A stretch of 32,157 nt of DNA from an uncultured Erysipelotrichaceae bacterium. GTDB lineage: Bacteria > Bacillota_I > Bacilli_A > Erysipelotrichales > Erysipelotrichaceae. The translations under genes and the position numbers were made by a program. Positions 15,319 through 23,414 of the stretch are shown one piece after another (position 1 is the first letter of the stretch; each line of letters starts with the position of its first letter). The stretch covers positions 1 through 32,157 of the forward strand of contig CAKVAL010000019.1 of assembly GCA_934725085.1 (NCBI GenBank), written 5' to 3'. The notes under the pieces were generated by a model. That model was given only the letters and a program-made list of their open reading frames with translations, did no database searches and was not told the origin of the DNA.

Positions 15319-15333
15319 ATGAACTGTCTTTTA
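15307..15333. terminator. Terminator overlapping the stop codon of the second fic gene
   Basis: AGACAGTT (15307-15314), a 7-base loop containing the TGA stop, AACTGTCT (15322-15329), then TTTT. It separates the convergent second fic gene and yitT-type gene and can stop the rightward transcript. Confidence 0.8.
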
Positions 15334-15335
15334 AA

Positions 15336-16214
15336 TTACTCGATAGGCTTCAAATAGAAACCACCATAGAAATCTTCAGTCTTCAACACATTCACAATAA
15401 CATGAGGATCCTTTTGCCTCATCAAATTAACCATCTCATCCACTTCATAACCACTTACCACCGTATGAAGTAAAGAAATATTTCTACCAGAATAACCACC
15501 AACACCATCTACTCTACTCAAACCATGACGATAATTATCCATTAAACACTTAATTACTTCATCAGGATGAGAAGTAGTAATCTGCAAAGTAACACGAGCA
15601 TAACGATGATAGAAAGTCTCTATTGTCTTTGTCGAAATGAATTGAAACAAGATTGAATAACCAACATTCTCCCAACCAAACATAGCACCAAAGATAACAA
15701 GCATAGTCGCATTAAACACAAACACATAATTGAATATAGACTTATTCTTCTTATTACTTACATACAACGCAATAAAATCAGTGCCACCAGTAGACGCATT
15801 AGCCTTTAAAGCTATCGTTGTCATTATTCCATACAAGGCACCACCAAAGATAATATTCAACAACTTATCATCAAAGACCATACCAAAGCGTAATACTTTA
15901 AGAAAGAAGGAAGCTAATATTACTTCTAATAATGAGAAGAAAGTAAAACGCTTGCTGATGCTCTTGCTACAAAATATCGCAACTGGAATATTTAAAACCA
16001 ACATACCAAGCGATGTAGAAAAAGTAAAGCCAAAGAAAGTACTTGTAATCTTCTCAATCAAAATCGCAACGCCAGTAAAACCTGAACTCAACAGATTCAA
16101 AGGTCTCATAAAAATTTGAATAATTGACGCTTGCATAAACCCGGCCACCACAACCGCCACAAAAGTAACTAAATTTCTAAACGTTTTATGACTATTAAGC
16201 TCTTTTAAATTCAT
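15336..16214 (-). CDS. YitT family membrane protein
   Basis: 292 aa. About five to six hydrophobic segments fill residues 15-200 (the YitT/DUF161 region, with 'ASTGGTDFIALYVS'). They are followed by a cytosolic DUF2179 domain (about 205-290) with 'GLSRVDGVGGYSGRNISLLHTVV' and 'DPHVIVNVLKTEDFYGGFY'. YitT proteins are widespread Firmicutes membrane proteins of uncertain transport function; DUF2179 has a ligand-binding look. The start overlaps the stop of the CutC-type gene (ATGA), so the two are translated together. Confidence 0.9.
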   Translation of the reverse strand: MNLKELNSHKTFRNLVTFVAVVVAGFMQASIIQIFMRPLNLLSSGFTGVAILIEKITSTFFGFTFSTSLGMLVLNIPVAIFCSKSISKRFTFFSLLEVILASFFLKVLRFGMVFDDKLLNIIFGGALYGIMTTIALKANASTGGTDFIALYVSNKKNKSIFNYVFVFNATMLVIFGAMFGWENVGYSILFQFISTKTIETFYHRYARVTLQITTSHPDEVIKCLMDNYRHGLSRVDGVGGYSGRNISLLHTVVSGYEVDEMVNLMRQKDPHVIVNVLKTEDFYGGFYLKPIE

Positions 16215-16951
16215 ATACTATTAACTATCTTTCTAACCAATTCTTCATCAACCACATCATAATCATTTTGGTGAGGCTCACCTGCATAACAATAATTCAC
16301 AAGCTTACCACTAGTTGTTGAATCACTTCTATAACCCTTACAAGAAGAATGAACTTGGCTAATTCCTGTTTTTTCCATCATTTCTTTCGCATTAGAAGCA
16401 TTCATACCACTACCCGCAAGAATCTCTATTCTATCTCCATACTTATCATGTAAGTACTTAATCATCTCAATGCCATCCATTGCCTTAGGCTTTAAACCAC
16501 TAGTTAATACACGATCAACACCCAATTCAATCAATATATTCATGGCCTTATCTACATCCCTTACACAATCAAAAGCACGATGGAAAACAACTTCTTTATT
16601 AAAAGACTTAATAATATCAACAATCTCTTTAGTTTGCTTAACATCAATCTCACCATCATCAGTCAAACAACCAAAGGCTATGCCATCAGCACCATTCTCT
16701 AACATCAAAGTCACATCAAGCTTCATCGTCTCAAACTCTTCATCTCTATAACAAAAACCTGCTGCTCTAGGCCTTACCATCGTGATAACCTTTAAATCAG
16801 TATTCTTCTTAGTCAATATTAAAGAAGCTAAAGAAGGAGTCAAACCTCCTAAATACAAAGCACTATTTAATTCAATTCTTTTAGCGCCACCCCTATAACT
16901 AGCTAAGGCATCATCATAACTTCCACAACATACTTCTATAATTTTTTCCAT
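16211..16951 (-). CDS. cutC: CutC family TIM-barrel protein
   Basis: 246 aa, full length. The CutC signature includes 'IIEVCCGSYDDALASYRGGAKRIELNSALYLGGLTPS', 'VITMVRPRAAGFCYRDEE', 'GADGIAFGCL', 'VVFHRAFDCVRD' and 'RVLTSGLKPKA', ending with 'QVHSSCKG'. It is a soluble TIM barrel with conserved Cys and His residues. Historically linked to copper homeostasis, its true reaction is disputed; no copper genes lie nearby. It is the first gene of a two-gene operon with the YitT protein, with a GAGG site before the ATG. Confidence 0.9.
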   Translation of the reverse strand: MEKIIEVCCGSYDDALASYRGGAKRIELNSALYLGGLTPSLASLILTKKNTDLKVITMVRPRAAGFCYRDEEFETMKLDVTLMLENGADGIAFGCLTDDGEIDVKQTKEIVDIIKSFNKEVVFHRAFDCVRDVDKAMNILIELGVDRVLTSGLKPKAMDGIEMIKYLHDKYGDRIEILAGSGMNASNAKEMMEKTGISQVHSSCKGYRSDSTTSGKLVNYCYAGEPHQNDYDVVDEELVRKIVNSI

Positions 16952-16983
16952 AAATAAAACCTCATATACATTGTAAATTAAAA

Positions 16984-17009
16984 TACTTCCGGATTTCTCC
17001 AGAAGTATC
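16984..17009 (-). terminator. Terminator of the LTA-synthase-like gene
   Basis: ATACTTC (16984-16990) / GAAGTAT (17003-17009), with additional C/G pairing inside. It is followed on the minus strand by TTTTAATTT and lies 5 bp beyond the stop of the gene at 17014. Confidence 0.75.
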
Positions 17010-17013
17010 TATT

Positions 17014-19305
17014 TTATTCTTCAGTTATTTCTTCTTCTATGACTGTACACTTTCCATCATTGCCCCATTGTTTAAGTTGACAATTATTGCCCTCTTCATC
17101 ACACACGGTAAATTTATAACTACCATCTTCATTGTATTCAATTAAATCACAATGCTCTAAATCCTCACACCCCTCAGGAAGTTGAGTCATAGGATCATCG
17201 GTTGGATCTAAATAATAGAATGGTCCATAAGACAAGTTCTTATGAGTACTTGAATTAGATCTTGTACCAATTCTCAAAACAGAATGCTCATTAAATTCAG
17301 CCCTAATCACAAACAATTGATTCTCATTCAAGAACACCGTATCAGCCCTAGTACCATCTACATATACTCTAGAAGATTGTGTAAAGTTTTGACCCTTCAC
17401 AATAGCTATCTCATCAGAAACAAACTCAACCTCTTCAATCACTGGTTCATATAAACCTAACATATAGAATTCATTAGGAACACACTTTCTATAATCGCTC
17501 AAATAATCATCGCCATACAACAAATCATATTGAAGTGTTTGAAGTTGCAATAAGAACTCAGGATTTGAATTATCAAAGTTACTTTGTTGAAACTTAAACA
17601 CACTGCCCTCATGCAAACCAATCTTATCCATTACCTTCGCAAACAATTGATAAGAATGTAAAGTTTCATCTTCCTTAGGAAGCTTCATATTATCCCAAAT
17701 TAAATAACAAGTATCATAAATAGTACCATCATACAATTCATCATCAGTTAACTTCATTGTAGGTTGATGATCGCCATAGAACACAATAATTGTTCTCTCT
17801 TTTCTTGCGTTAACCGCATTAATCAAATCCATTACGAATTGATCCTCTTCATACAATTGGTTAACATAATATTCCCAAGCATACTTTCTCTCATCAGACA
17901 AGTTATCGCCTGTTACCTCAATCAAAGGATCCTCATAAGTTTGTTCAGTAGGATAAGCACCATGAGGCTGTACTGAAACAGTAAAGATATAATCAGTCCC
18001 TTCTGTTGAATCCAAACAATTTAGAATTGGTTGAATCAAGTTTCTATCCCTATTCCAACCATTCTCGTTAACATCATTTTGATTAAGCATATATTCACCA
18101 GAAATAAACTTATCAAAACCAAGATTCTTATATACTTTTTTTCTAGAATAGAAATTAGCCTCATTATTATGCAAGCCAAAACACTCATAGCCTAAATCTT
18201 TCAACACATAAGCCGAAGACTCACACACTGTATCTTGTAAAACACCCTTATATGGATACTCACCAGCTCCAAAGAATCTCATTGAAAGACCTGTTAATAC
18301 TTCAAACTCAGTATTAACAGTGCCAGCACCAACCGTAGGAACTGTTAAGAAACCACTTGTATACTTTTCACATAATGCATGCCAATTAGGAATTGGATCC
18401 TCACTTGTTTCAAAATAATTTACTCTACTAGGATCAAAGAAAGACTCTAATTGTACAAAAATAATATTAGGCTTCTTATTCAAATCCAAAGTAGACTTAC
18501 CTACCTTATCAGTAGCCTTATTCACAATAGAATGAATAGTTAATTGTGAATAGTTATTTGGTTCATCAACACCTGTATCCGTTAAAGTTACTGTAAAACA
18601 ATAAGGGAAACCATAATCCTGATATGCAAAGGCAATATTAGAGAAATATGATGACAAGATTTGATGATTTAAACAATAATCAGTATATTTACTAAAACCA
18701 AAAACAGCTAATAAGATACCAGGAATTGTAATATAATATCTCATCTTACCCTTATATCTAGGACATCTAAAGATAAAGATAAAAATAAACAACAACAAGA
18801 TAATAACTACCGCAATACCTATGATGATTTGTTTATCATTAAAGTACTTCTTAACAACACCCAATGCTTCTGTAACATTATTAATATCTGGTCCTGTTAA
18901 AGGTGTAACTCTATTAGAAAGAATAATACCATTAGAAGCACCCAATATTAACCATGTAGCGAAAATAACAAATCTTACAAGTCTTCTCTTTCTAAATAAG
19001 AAAGCAGCCAAACTCCAAATGAAAATCATCATTGAATTGTAGAAGAATACTTGAGTAGAATTATCCATAAATGCAAGTGCACTAGCTACACTATGTCTTG
19101 AGAAAGCTTCAATAATAAACTCTACCACAAAAGACAATACGAAATGTAAGGCCAACGCAGCACCATTGCTCAATTGATGCTTAGCCTCTTGTTCCTTTAA
19201 TATAACCCTAAACAAGAAAGTGCTTTGGATTTTTTTATGTAAACTTATAAAAAAGTTTTTAATTATATTCCATATCTTTAAAATAAATTCTTTTACTTTA
19301 GTCAT
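17014..19305 (-). CDS. LtaS-type sulfatase-fold phosphoglycerol transferase
   Basis: 763 aa. The N-terminal membrane domain has about five segments (residues 50-220). It is followed by an extracellular sulfatase-like domain: 'PNIIFVQLESFFDPS' (about 280-294), the nucleophile region 'TVGAGTVNTEFEVLTG' and 'IVFYGDHQPTMKLTD' (about 510). Family members polymerise glycerol phosphate from phosphatidylglycerol into lipoteichoic acid or related polymers. A C-terminal extension (about 640-763) has a beta-rich segment 'IVKGQNFTQSSRVYVDGT' resembling an IPT/Ig-like fold and an acidic tail ending EEEITEE, which simple LtaS proteins lack. The gene is monocistronic, with its own promoter and terminator. 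Confidence 0.9.
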   Translation of the reverse strand: MTKVKEFILKIWNIIKNFFISLHKKIQSTFLFRVILKEQEAKHQLSNGAALALHFVLSFVVEFIIEAFSRHSVASALAFMDNSTQVFFYNSMMIFIWSLAAFLFRKRRLVRFVIFATWLILGASNGIILSNRVTPLTGPDINNVTEALGVVKKYFNDKQIIIGIAVVIILLLFIFIFIFRCPRYKGKMRYYITIPGILLAVFGFSKYTDYCLNHQILSSYFSNIAFAYQDYGFPYCFTVTLTDTGVDEPNNYSQLTIHSIVNKATDKVGKSTLDLNKKPNIIFVQLESFFDPSRVNYFETSEDPIPNWHALCEKYTSGFLTVPTVGAGTVNTEFEVLTGLSMRFFGAGEYPYKGVLQDTVCESSAYVLKDLGYECFGLHNNEANFYSRKKVYKNLGFDKFISGEYMLNQNDVNENGWNRDRNLIQPILNCLDSTEGTDYIFTVSVQPHGAYPTEQTYEDPLIEVTGDNLSDERKYAWEYYVNQLYEEDQFVMDLINAVNARKERTIIVFYGDHQPTMKLTDDELYDGTIYDTCYLIWDNMKLPKEDETLHSYQLFAKVMDKIGLHEGSVFKFQQSNFDNSNPEFLLQLQTLQYDLLYGDDYLSDYRKCVPNEFYMLGLYEPVIEEVEFVSDEIAIVKGQNFTQSSRVYVDGTRADTVFLNENQLFVIRAEFNEHSVLRIGTRSNSSTHKNLSYGPFYYLDPTDDPMTQLPEGCEDLEHCDLIEYNEDGSYKFTVCDEEGNNCQLKQWGNDGKCTVIEEEITEE

Positions 19306-19321
19306 CAGATACCTCCTTTAA

Positions 19322-19351
19322 CGGTAGTGTTACTACCGACTAACTATTATA
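19322..19351 (-). promoter_or_regulatory. -10 box and operator dyad of the LTA-synthase-like gene
   Basis: Read on the minus strand, TATAAT (19351-19346) is followed by the perfect dyad CGGTAGT-AAC-ACTACCG (19338-19322) and then AAAGGAGG before the ATG. No clear -35 is visible. The dyad lies at or just after the likely transcription start, so it may be a repressor site or a leader hairpin. Confidence 0.6.
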
Positions 19352-19375
19352 GCCGATAATTTAAAATACTGCATA

Positions 19376-19828
19376 TTATTTATTGTTTCGGACATTTTTA
19401 ACAACCTCCCAAACAACATTTTTATTTGGACCAACCCTTTGGATATATCCTTTATTCTTTAATGAAGTCAAAGTTCTTTGAATTGTACGAATATTCTTTG
19501 ACAAACTCTCAGCAATTTCGTTTCTAGTTATTCGTGGCTTCTTTTTTAATAATTTTAAAACAGCTAATTCTGTTTCATTTAGTTTAGTAGTAGCCACATT
19601 CTTCCCATTTCCAGTAGGGACATTTGTAGGGACATTTGTAGGGACATTTTCTTCCTTATAAGTGACATTTTTAGGTTCATAAGTGACATTTTCAAGGTTA
19701 GTAGTGACATTTTTAGAGTTAGAAGTGACATTTTTAGTGTCATTATTAGCTACGATAATGTCACTACTGTTTATCACAGGTCTATGTATGGTAAACCTAA
19801 AACCATTCTTAGCATTTTCATTGAAATA
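19376..19828 (-). pseudogene. 3' remnant of a Schlafen/AlbA_2-type ATP-binding HTH protein
   Basis: Only the C-terminal part remains. The frame is open from the iscB stop onward ('YFNENAKNGFRFTIHRP'), then has NVT/NVP repeats and a winged helix 'LAVLKLLKKKPRITRNEIAESLSKNIRTIQRTLTSLKNKGYIQRVG'. A '(G)FRxTxxR' segment followed by tandem 'NVP/NVT' repeats and a wHTH is the usual C-terminus of AlbA_2 (Schlafen-like) proteins. At DNA level there are three 12-bp copies of GTAGGGACATTT (19614-19649) and four 21-bp copies starting with GTGACATTTT at 19662, 19683, 19704 and 19725. The N-terminal AlbA_2 part is missing, cut by the IscB element. A short peptide could still start at GTG 19777. Confidence 0.75.
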
Positions 19829-21115
19829 TTAGGAAAGGAAACTCGTAGATTTATCTACAAGAGGAATTGCCTTTCTCCTTTCTACCAACAACCCTTTGTT
19901 AGAATTAATATATTTAATCTTTTTATAAGATATAGAACCCTTATTAACTTTTGTTCCATCAAGAGTGCGAATATCCATAAAACCAGATTGCCTTCTACCA
20001 AACACAAAATATAAATTATCTTGATATTCAACAGTATCAAATAGTTTTAATTCTTTAACTAAATAAGGTGCTTGATTAAGCTTCTTACGACCACCTTTAA
20101 TAAAATTCGCCTTATGGATTTGACGATTATGATGTCTTACAGCTTTTGTTTGATAGTATTCACCATCAAATTTTGCGTTAAAGTTTTTACTTATAATAAT
20201 TGCATCATTAATATGAGACTTTTCAATATTATAAGTTTCACGATATTACTTTGTTATATAACCATAAGTATTAGTGACTGGAACATCAAACATTTCCTTA
20301 GCTCTACTTATTAGAGTATTACGCATAATTCCCATAAAAGCAACGTCACGATAATTTTTCTTTTTAACTGGAATCTTTATCAATCCTTTATGAACTTTTT
20401 CGTGACAATCTTTACATAAGGTAACTAAGTTATTAGGAGAGTTGCTACCTATTTTTCTAGTTTCAATATGATGAACGTGTAATTTAATATCTTTATGTTT
20501 TTTACAACATTGACAAGTGTAGTTGTCTCTTTTTAAAACATATTGTCTAGTATTAAACGAATCATACATTTCACCTTTTTGATAATCTTCGCCAACTGGT
20601 AATGGTTTGCCATTTTCCATCGCTTTTAATCGTTGAGTATCAAATTCAGCTGTTTCGATATGAATTTCTGTAATCGGTAAAAATTTCATAACACGATTAA
20701 TAGCGTTTAAATGTTCTTGAATTTTAACTTCAACTGATGGTGCTAACCAACCTTTTGGTTTTGATGACACTCTATTGTTAAAACAAGCTTGCCTGTAACG
20801 AGTTTTGCGATTACGACGTGTTCTTCTGTTTTGTCTTCTAGTAGATAAAAGTTTTACTACATCATTTCTCGGTTTTAACTCTTCAGCATATAGAACTTTC
20901 TTTGCTGTGGTTACTGCAATACCGATATGTCTACTGCCTGCATCCATTCCTAAAGAAACAGGCTGTTTATAACTAGAACTACCATAAAGAAGTTTGATTG
21001 TAAAAGGCACTTGTTTTACTACAGTTGCCTTTCCTTCTTGTAGAAGCACTCTAGCCTTTTGAGGTTTGCACGGCATAATTGGCTGACCGTGCTTGTTGAT
21101 TACATATACGTACAT
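19829..21115 (-). pseudogene. iscB: IscB (RNA-guided HNH/RuvC nuclease) split by one in-frame stop
   Basis: The start is ATG 21115, just after AAAGGACGG. Residues 1-45 are the PLMP domain (here P12-I-M-P15). RuvC-I has D58 in 'SLGMDAGSRHIGIAV'. The arginine-rich bridge helix is at about 92-115. RuvC-II has E154 in 'IHIETAEFD'. The HNH has C201/C204, H215-H216, N229 and C234/C237-H238. Codon 290 is TAA (20246-20248). The same frame then continues 138 codons to the stop at 19829 with RuvC-III 'IEKSHINDAIIIS' (H301, D304), for about 428 codons in all. One CAA-to-TAA change would explain it. The right end carries a hairpin CTCGTAGAT/ATCTACAAG (19842-19861). No transposase gene is present. Confidence 0.88.
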
Positions 21116-21430
21116 GATTATGCCGTCCTTTCTAATTGTCAGATGAATAGTAGAGAATATAACTCTGCTCGGCATCTGGTTACCGTAATTAAGTAAGTCA
21201 CCAATTGCTTACTTAGACACCTTCGCCAATGTTATCTTTACTTGAAATGTCTGATACACTGTTCCTACCTCTTAGAACTGTTTAATAGCAGACCACAGAG
21301 CAACGGATTAGGTGTTACGTCCGAGGGTGTGATAACAAAGATAACGTAGTATTCTTATGTATTTGGTGATACAGAATACTTAGGCTAATCAACAAAGGCT
21401 TTTTGGGCCTACGATTTAAATCGTGGGTTA
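21116..21430 (-). ncRNA. IscB-associated omega-RNA (HEARO RNA) region and left end
   Basis: This 315-nt gene-free stretch lies directly upstream of iscB, where the omega-RNA (HEARO) lies in known loci. On the minus strand it is rich in pairing. It has a 14-bp perfect palindrome ACGATTTAAATCGT (21411-21424) near the left end and a hairpin AGTATTC-TGTAT/ATACA-AGAATACT. A long-range GTTATCTTT/AAAGATAAC stem closes a multibranch, followed by GTTC/GAAC, then AAGTAAG/CTTACTT. CAGATG/CATCTG and ATGCCG/CGGCAT are near the iscB start. The guide should be copied from sequence just outside the left end (about 21431-21460). Exact ends are uncertain. Confidence 0.75.
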
Positions 21431-21520
21431 TTGACTTTCTTTTCCAAAATTCATATCAATTTTTCCTTCCACTTCTTTATTGCCGTGAAATGTTAAAATT
21501 CCTACATGAATCTATAGAAA

Positions 21521-21552
21521 ACGGGAGCTCGTGTTATAAAACGAACTCCCGT
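21521..21552 (-). terminator. Terminator of the ABC transporter operon
   Basis: ACGGGAGCTCGT (21521-21532) / ACGAACTCCCGT (21541-21552), 12 bp with one G.T-type mismatch and an 8-base loop, then TTTTCT on the minus strand. It lies 12 bp past the stop of the second ABC gene. The 90 bp between it and the omega-RNA holds no recognisable gene. Confidence 0.9.
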
Positions 21553-21564
21553 ATTATCTATTAA

Positions 21565-23412
21565 TTAAACATAATATTGAGCCTGAGCATGCCACAGCTT
21601 AGAGTACTTGCCCTCTTTATTCTTCAACAAATCCTCGTGACTTCCTTGCTCTACAATATTGCCATCCTCAAAGACAACAATCTCATCACAGAACTTACAA
21701 GAAGAAAGACGATGTGAAATATAGACAGCAGTCTTATCCCCAACTATTTCATCAAACTTACTATAAATTTCTGCTTCAGCAATTGGATCTAGGGCAGCTG
21801 TAGGCTCATCAAGAATAATGAAAGGTGCATCCTTATACAAAGCTCTTGCGATAGCTATTTTCTGTGCCTCACCACCAGACACATCAACGCCTCCCTCATC
21901 AAAATCCTTAAAGATAATGGTATCCAAACCATCTTTCATGCTATCTAGTCTTTCCTTAAAACCAGCATCCACTAAAGCCCTATAAACTCTATCCCTATCA
22001 TAACGCATAGAACCTGCCACATTATAAGCTAAAGGAGCCGACAACAATTGAAAGTCCTGGAAAACAACCGAGAAAATATTAATATAGTCATCATAACGAT
22101 ACTTACGAATATCAATACCATTTAATAGAATCTCACCCTCTTGAGGATCATACAAACGACACAACAATTTAATAAACGTTGTCTTACTACTGCCATTTTC
22201 GCCAACTATCGCTAGTCTATTACCCACTTTAAACTTCATATTCACATGACGCAAAGCCCAAACATCACTACCTGGATACTTAAACGAAACATCTCTAAAC
22301 TCCACATCATATTTACGATCACTTCTTTTCTCGGTAGTGAGACTGCCCTGATACATTGCATTAGGGATATCTAAAAACTCAAACGTTTTATCAAGAAAAG
22401 AAGTATTAGTATTTGCCTCACCAACCAAAGCAGTAAGTGAAAAGATATTGATAACCATAGCGCTACTAGCACCAACATATTGCATAATACTACCAACATC
22501 AATCGCACCACCCCAAGCTTTTAAACAAGTAAACAAATAAATACCACCAGTAATCACAGTAGTAATACACACGCCCAAACTTGCATACACTCCCATTTCT
22601 TTAGCAGCACACTTAGCAATCTTTCCATTAACACCAAAAGTATGATCACTACCCCAATAAGCTGATATCAACCTCTCTTGGTCATTCATACGAACGTCAA
22701 CATAAGATTCTTTTCTAGTACCAATAAACCCAAAATGCCCATACAAACGATTCCCAAAAGTAGCATCATTCGCAAAATTATTCCAATAACTCAACGACTT
22801 AGCAGTTAAACGACCCGCAAACACACTAATACCCAACACCATAACAATCATCAAAAAGATAAATAATGGATTATTAATAATCATTAACTTACCAGCCGTC
22901 TTTGGCACAAAAGAAGTAAAAAGACTAAAAGTCAAAACGCCGCCACTTAACAAGCCAATCAAAGCAGTCAACAACGATTCATATATTTCCACTGCCTTCA
23001 TAAGACCCCAACCAGCCCACTGTTCATTTTGTTGAATCTGCGCTCTTAAATCATTATTTTCCTGCTTATCTAACTCACTAAAATCCAAAGAAAACATCTT
23101 ATGAATAAAAACAATCTCTTTACGACCATATAGATCATCAAACAATATTTGAGATCTTCTTTTTAGAAAAGCACCAACAATTGAAATAAAAGCTATAGAA
23201 ATAGTACTTATAATAACCCACTTGTAAAGAACATCATCACGACGTAAAGTAGCTATCTCTTTTAATATCTGTGAAGAAAAATAAACAGTAACATAAGGTG
23301 TTATAGCCGCAAAAATACTATTTAAAGTCGTAATTGGAAAGAAACGAGGCAAAACTTCATTAAGCTTTTTAAAAGCCCTAAAATGCATAACTGTAGCATG
23401 TTTTATATCCAT
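21565..23412 (-). CDS. ABC exporter half, membrane plus ATPase domains (degenerate Walker A)
   Basis: 615 aa from the ATG at 23412 (GTG at 23415 is an alternative; GGAG fits the ATG better). An exporter-type membrane domain with about six segments fills residues 1-320. The nucleotide-binding domain has Walker A 'GENGSSKTT', where the last glycine before Lys is Ser, Q-loop 'VVFQDFQLLSAP', signature 'VSGGEAQKIAIARAL', Walker B 'FIILDEPTAALDP' and H-loop 'YISHRLSS'. It pairs with the next gene (2-bp gap), giving a heterodimeric exporter in which one ATP site is probably weak. Substrate is unknown; a peptide or lantibiotic-like molecule is plausible from the LytTR context. Confidence 0.88.
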   Translation of the reverse strand: MDIKHATVMHFRAFKKLNEVLPRFFPITTLNSIFAAITPYVTVYFSSQILKEIATLRRDDVLYKWVIISTISIAFISIVGAFLKRRSQILFDDLYGRKEIVFIHKMFSLDFSELDKQENNDLRAQIQQNEQWAGWGLMKAVEIYESLLTALIGLLSGGVLTFSLFTSFVPKTAGKLMIINNPLFIFLMIVMVLGISVFAGRLTAKSLSYWNNFANDATFGNRLYGHFGFIGTRKESYVDVRMNDQERLISAYWGSDHTFGVNGKIAKCAAKEMGVYASLGVCITTVITGGIYLFTCLKAWGGAIDVGSIMQYVGASSAMVINIFSLTALVGEANTNTSFLDKTFEFLDIPNAMYQGSLTTEKRSDRKYDVEFRDVSFKYPGSDVWALRHVNMKFKVGNRLAIVGENGSSKTTFIKLLCRLYDPQEGEILLNGIDIRKYRYDDYINIFSVVFQDFQLLSAPLAYNVAGSMRYDRDRVYRALVDAGFKERLDSMKDGLDTIIFKDFDEGGVDVSGGEAQKIAIARALYKDAPFIILDEPTAALDPIAEAEIYSKFDEIVGDKTAVYISHRLSSCKFCDEIVVFEDGNIVEQGSHEDLLKNKEGKYSKLWHAQAQYYV

Positions 23413-23414
23413 CA

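Noticed and set aside
20072..20314. 80-aa hydrophobic plus-strand frame
   Set aside because: Antisense to the iscB RuvC-III region; the hydrophobicity comes from the AT-rich complement.
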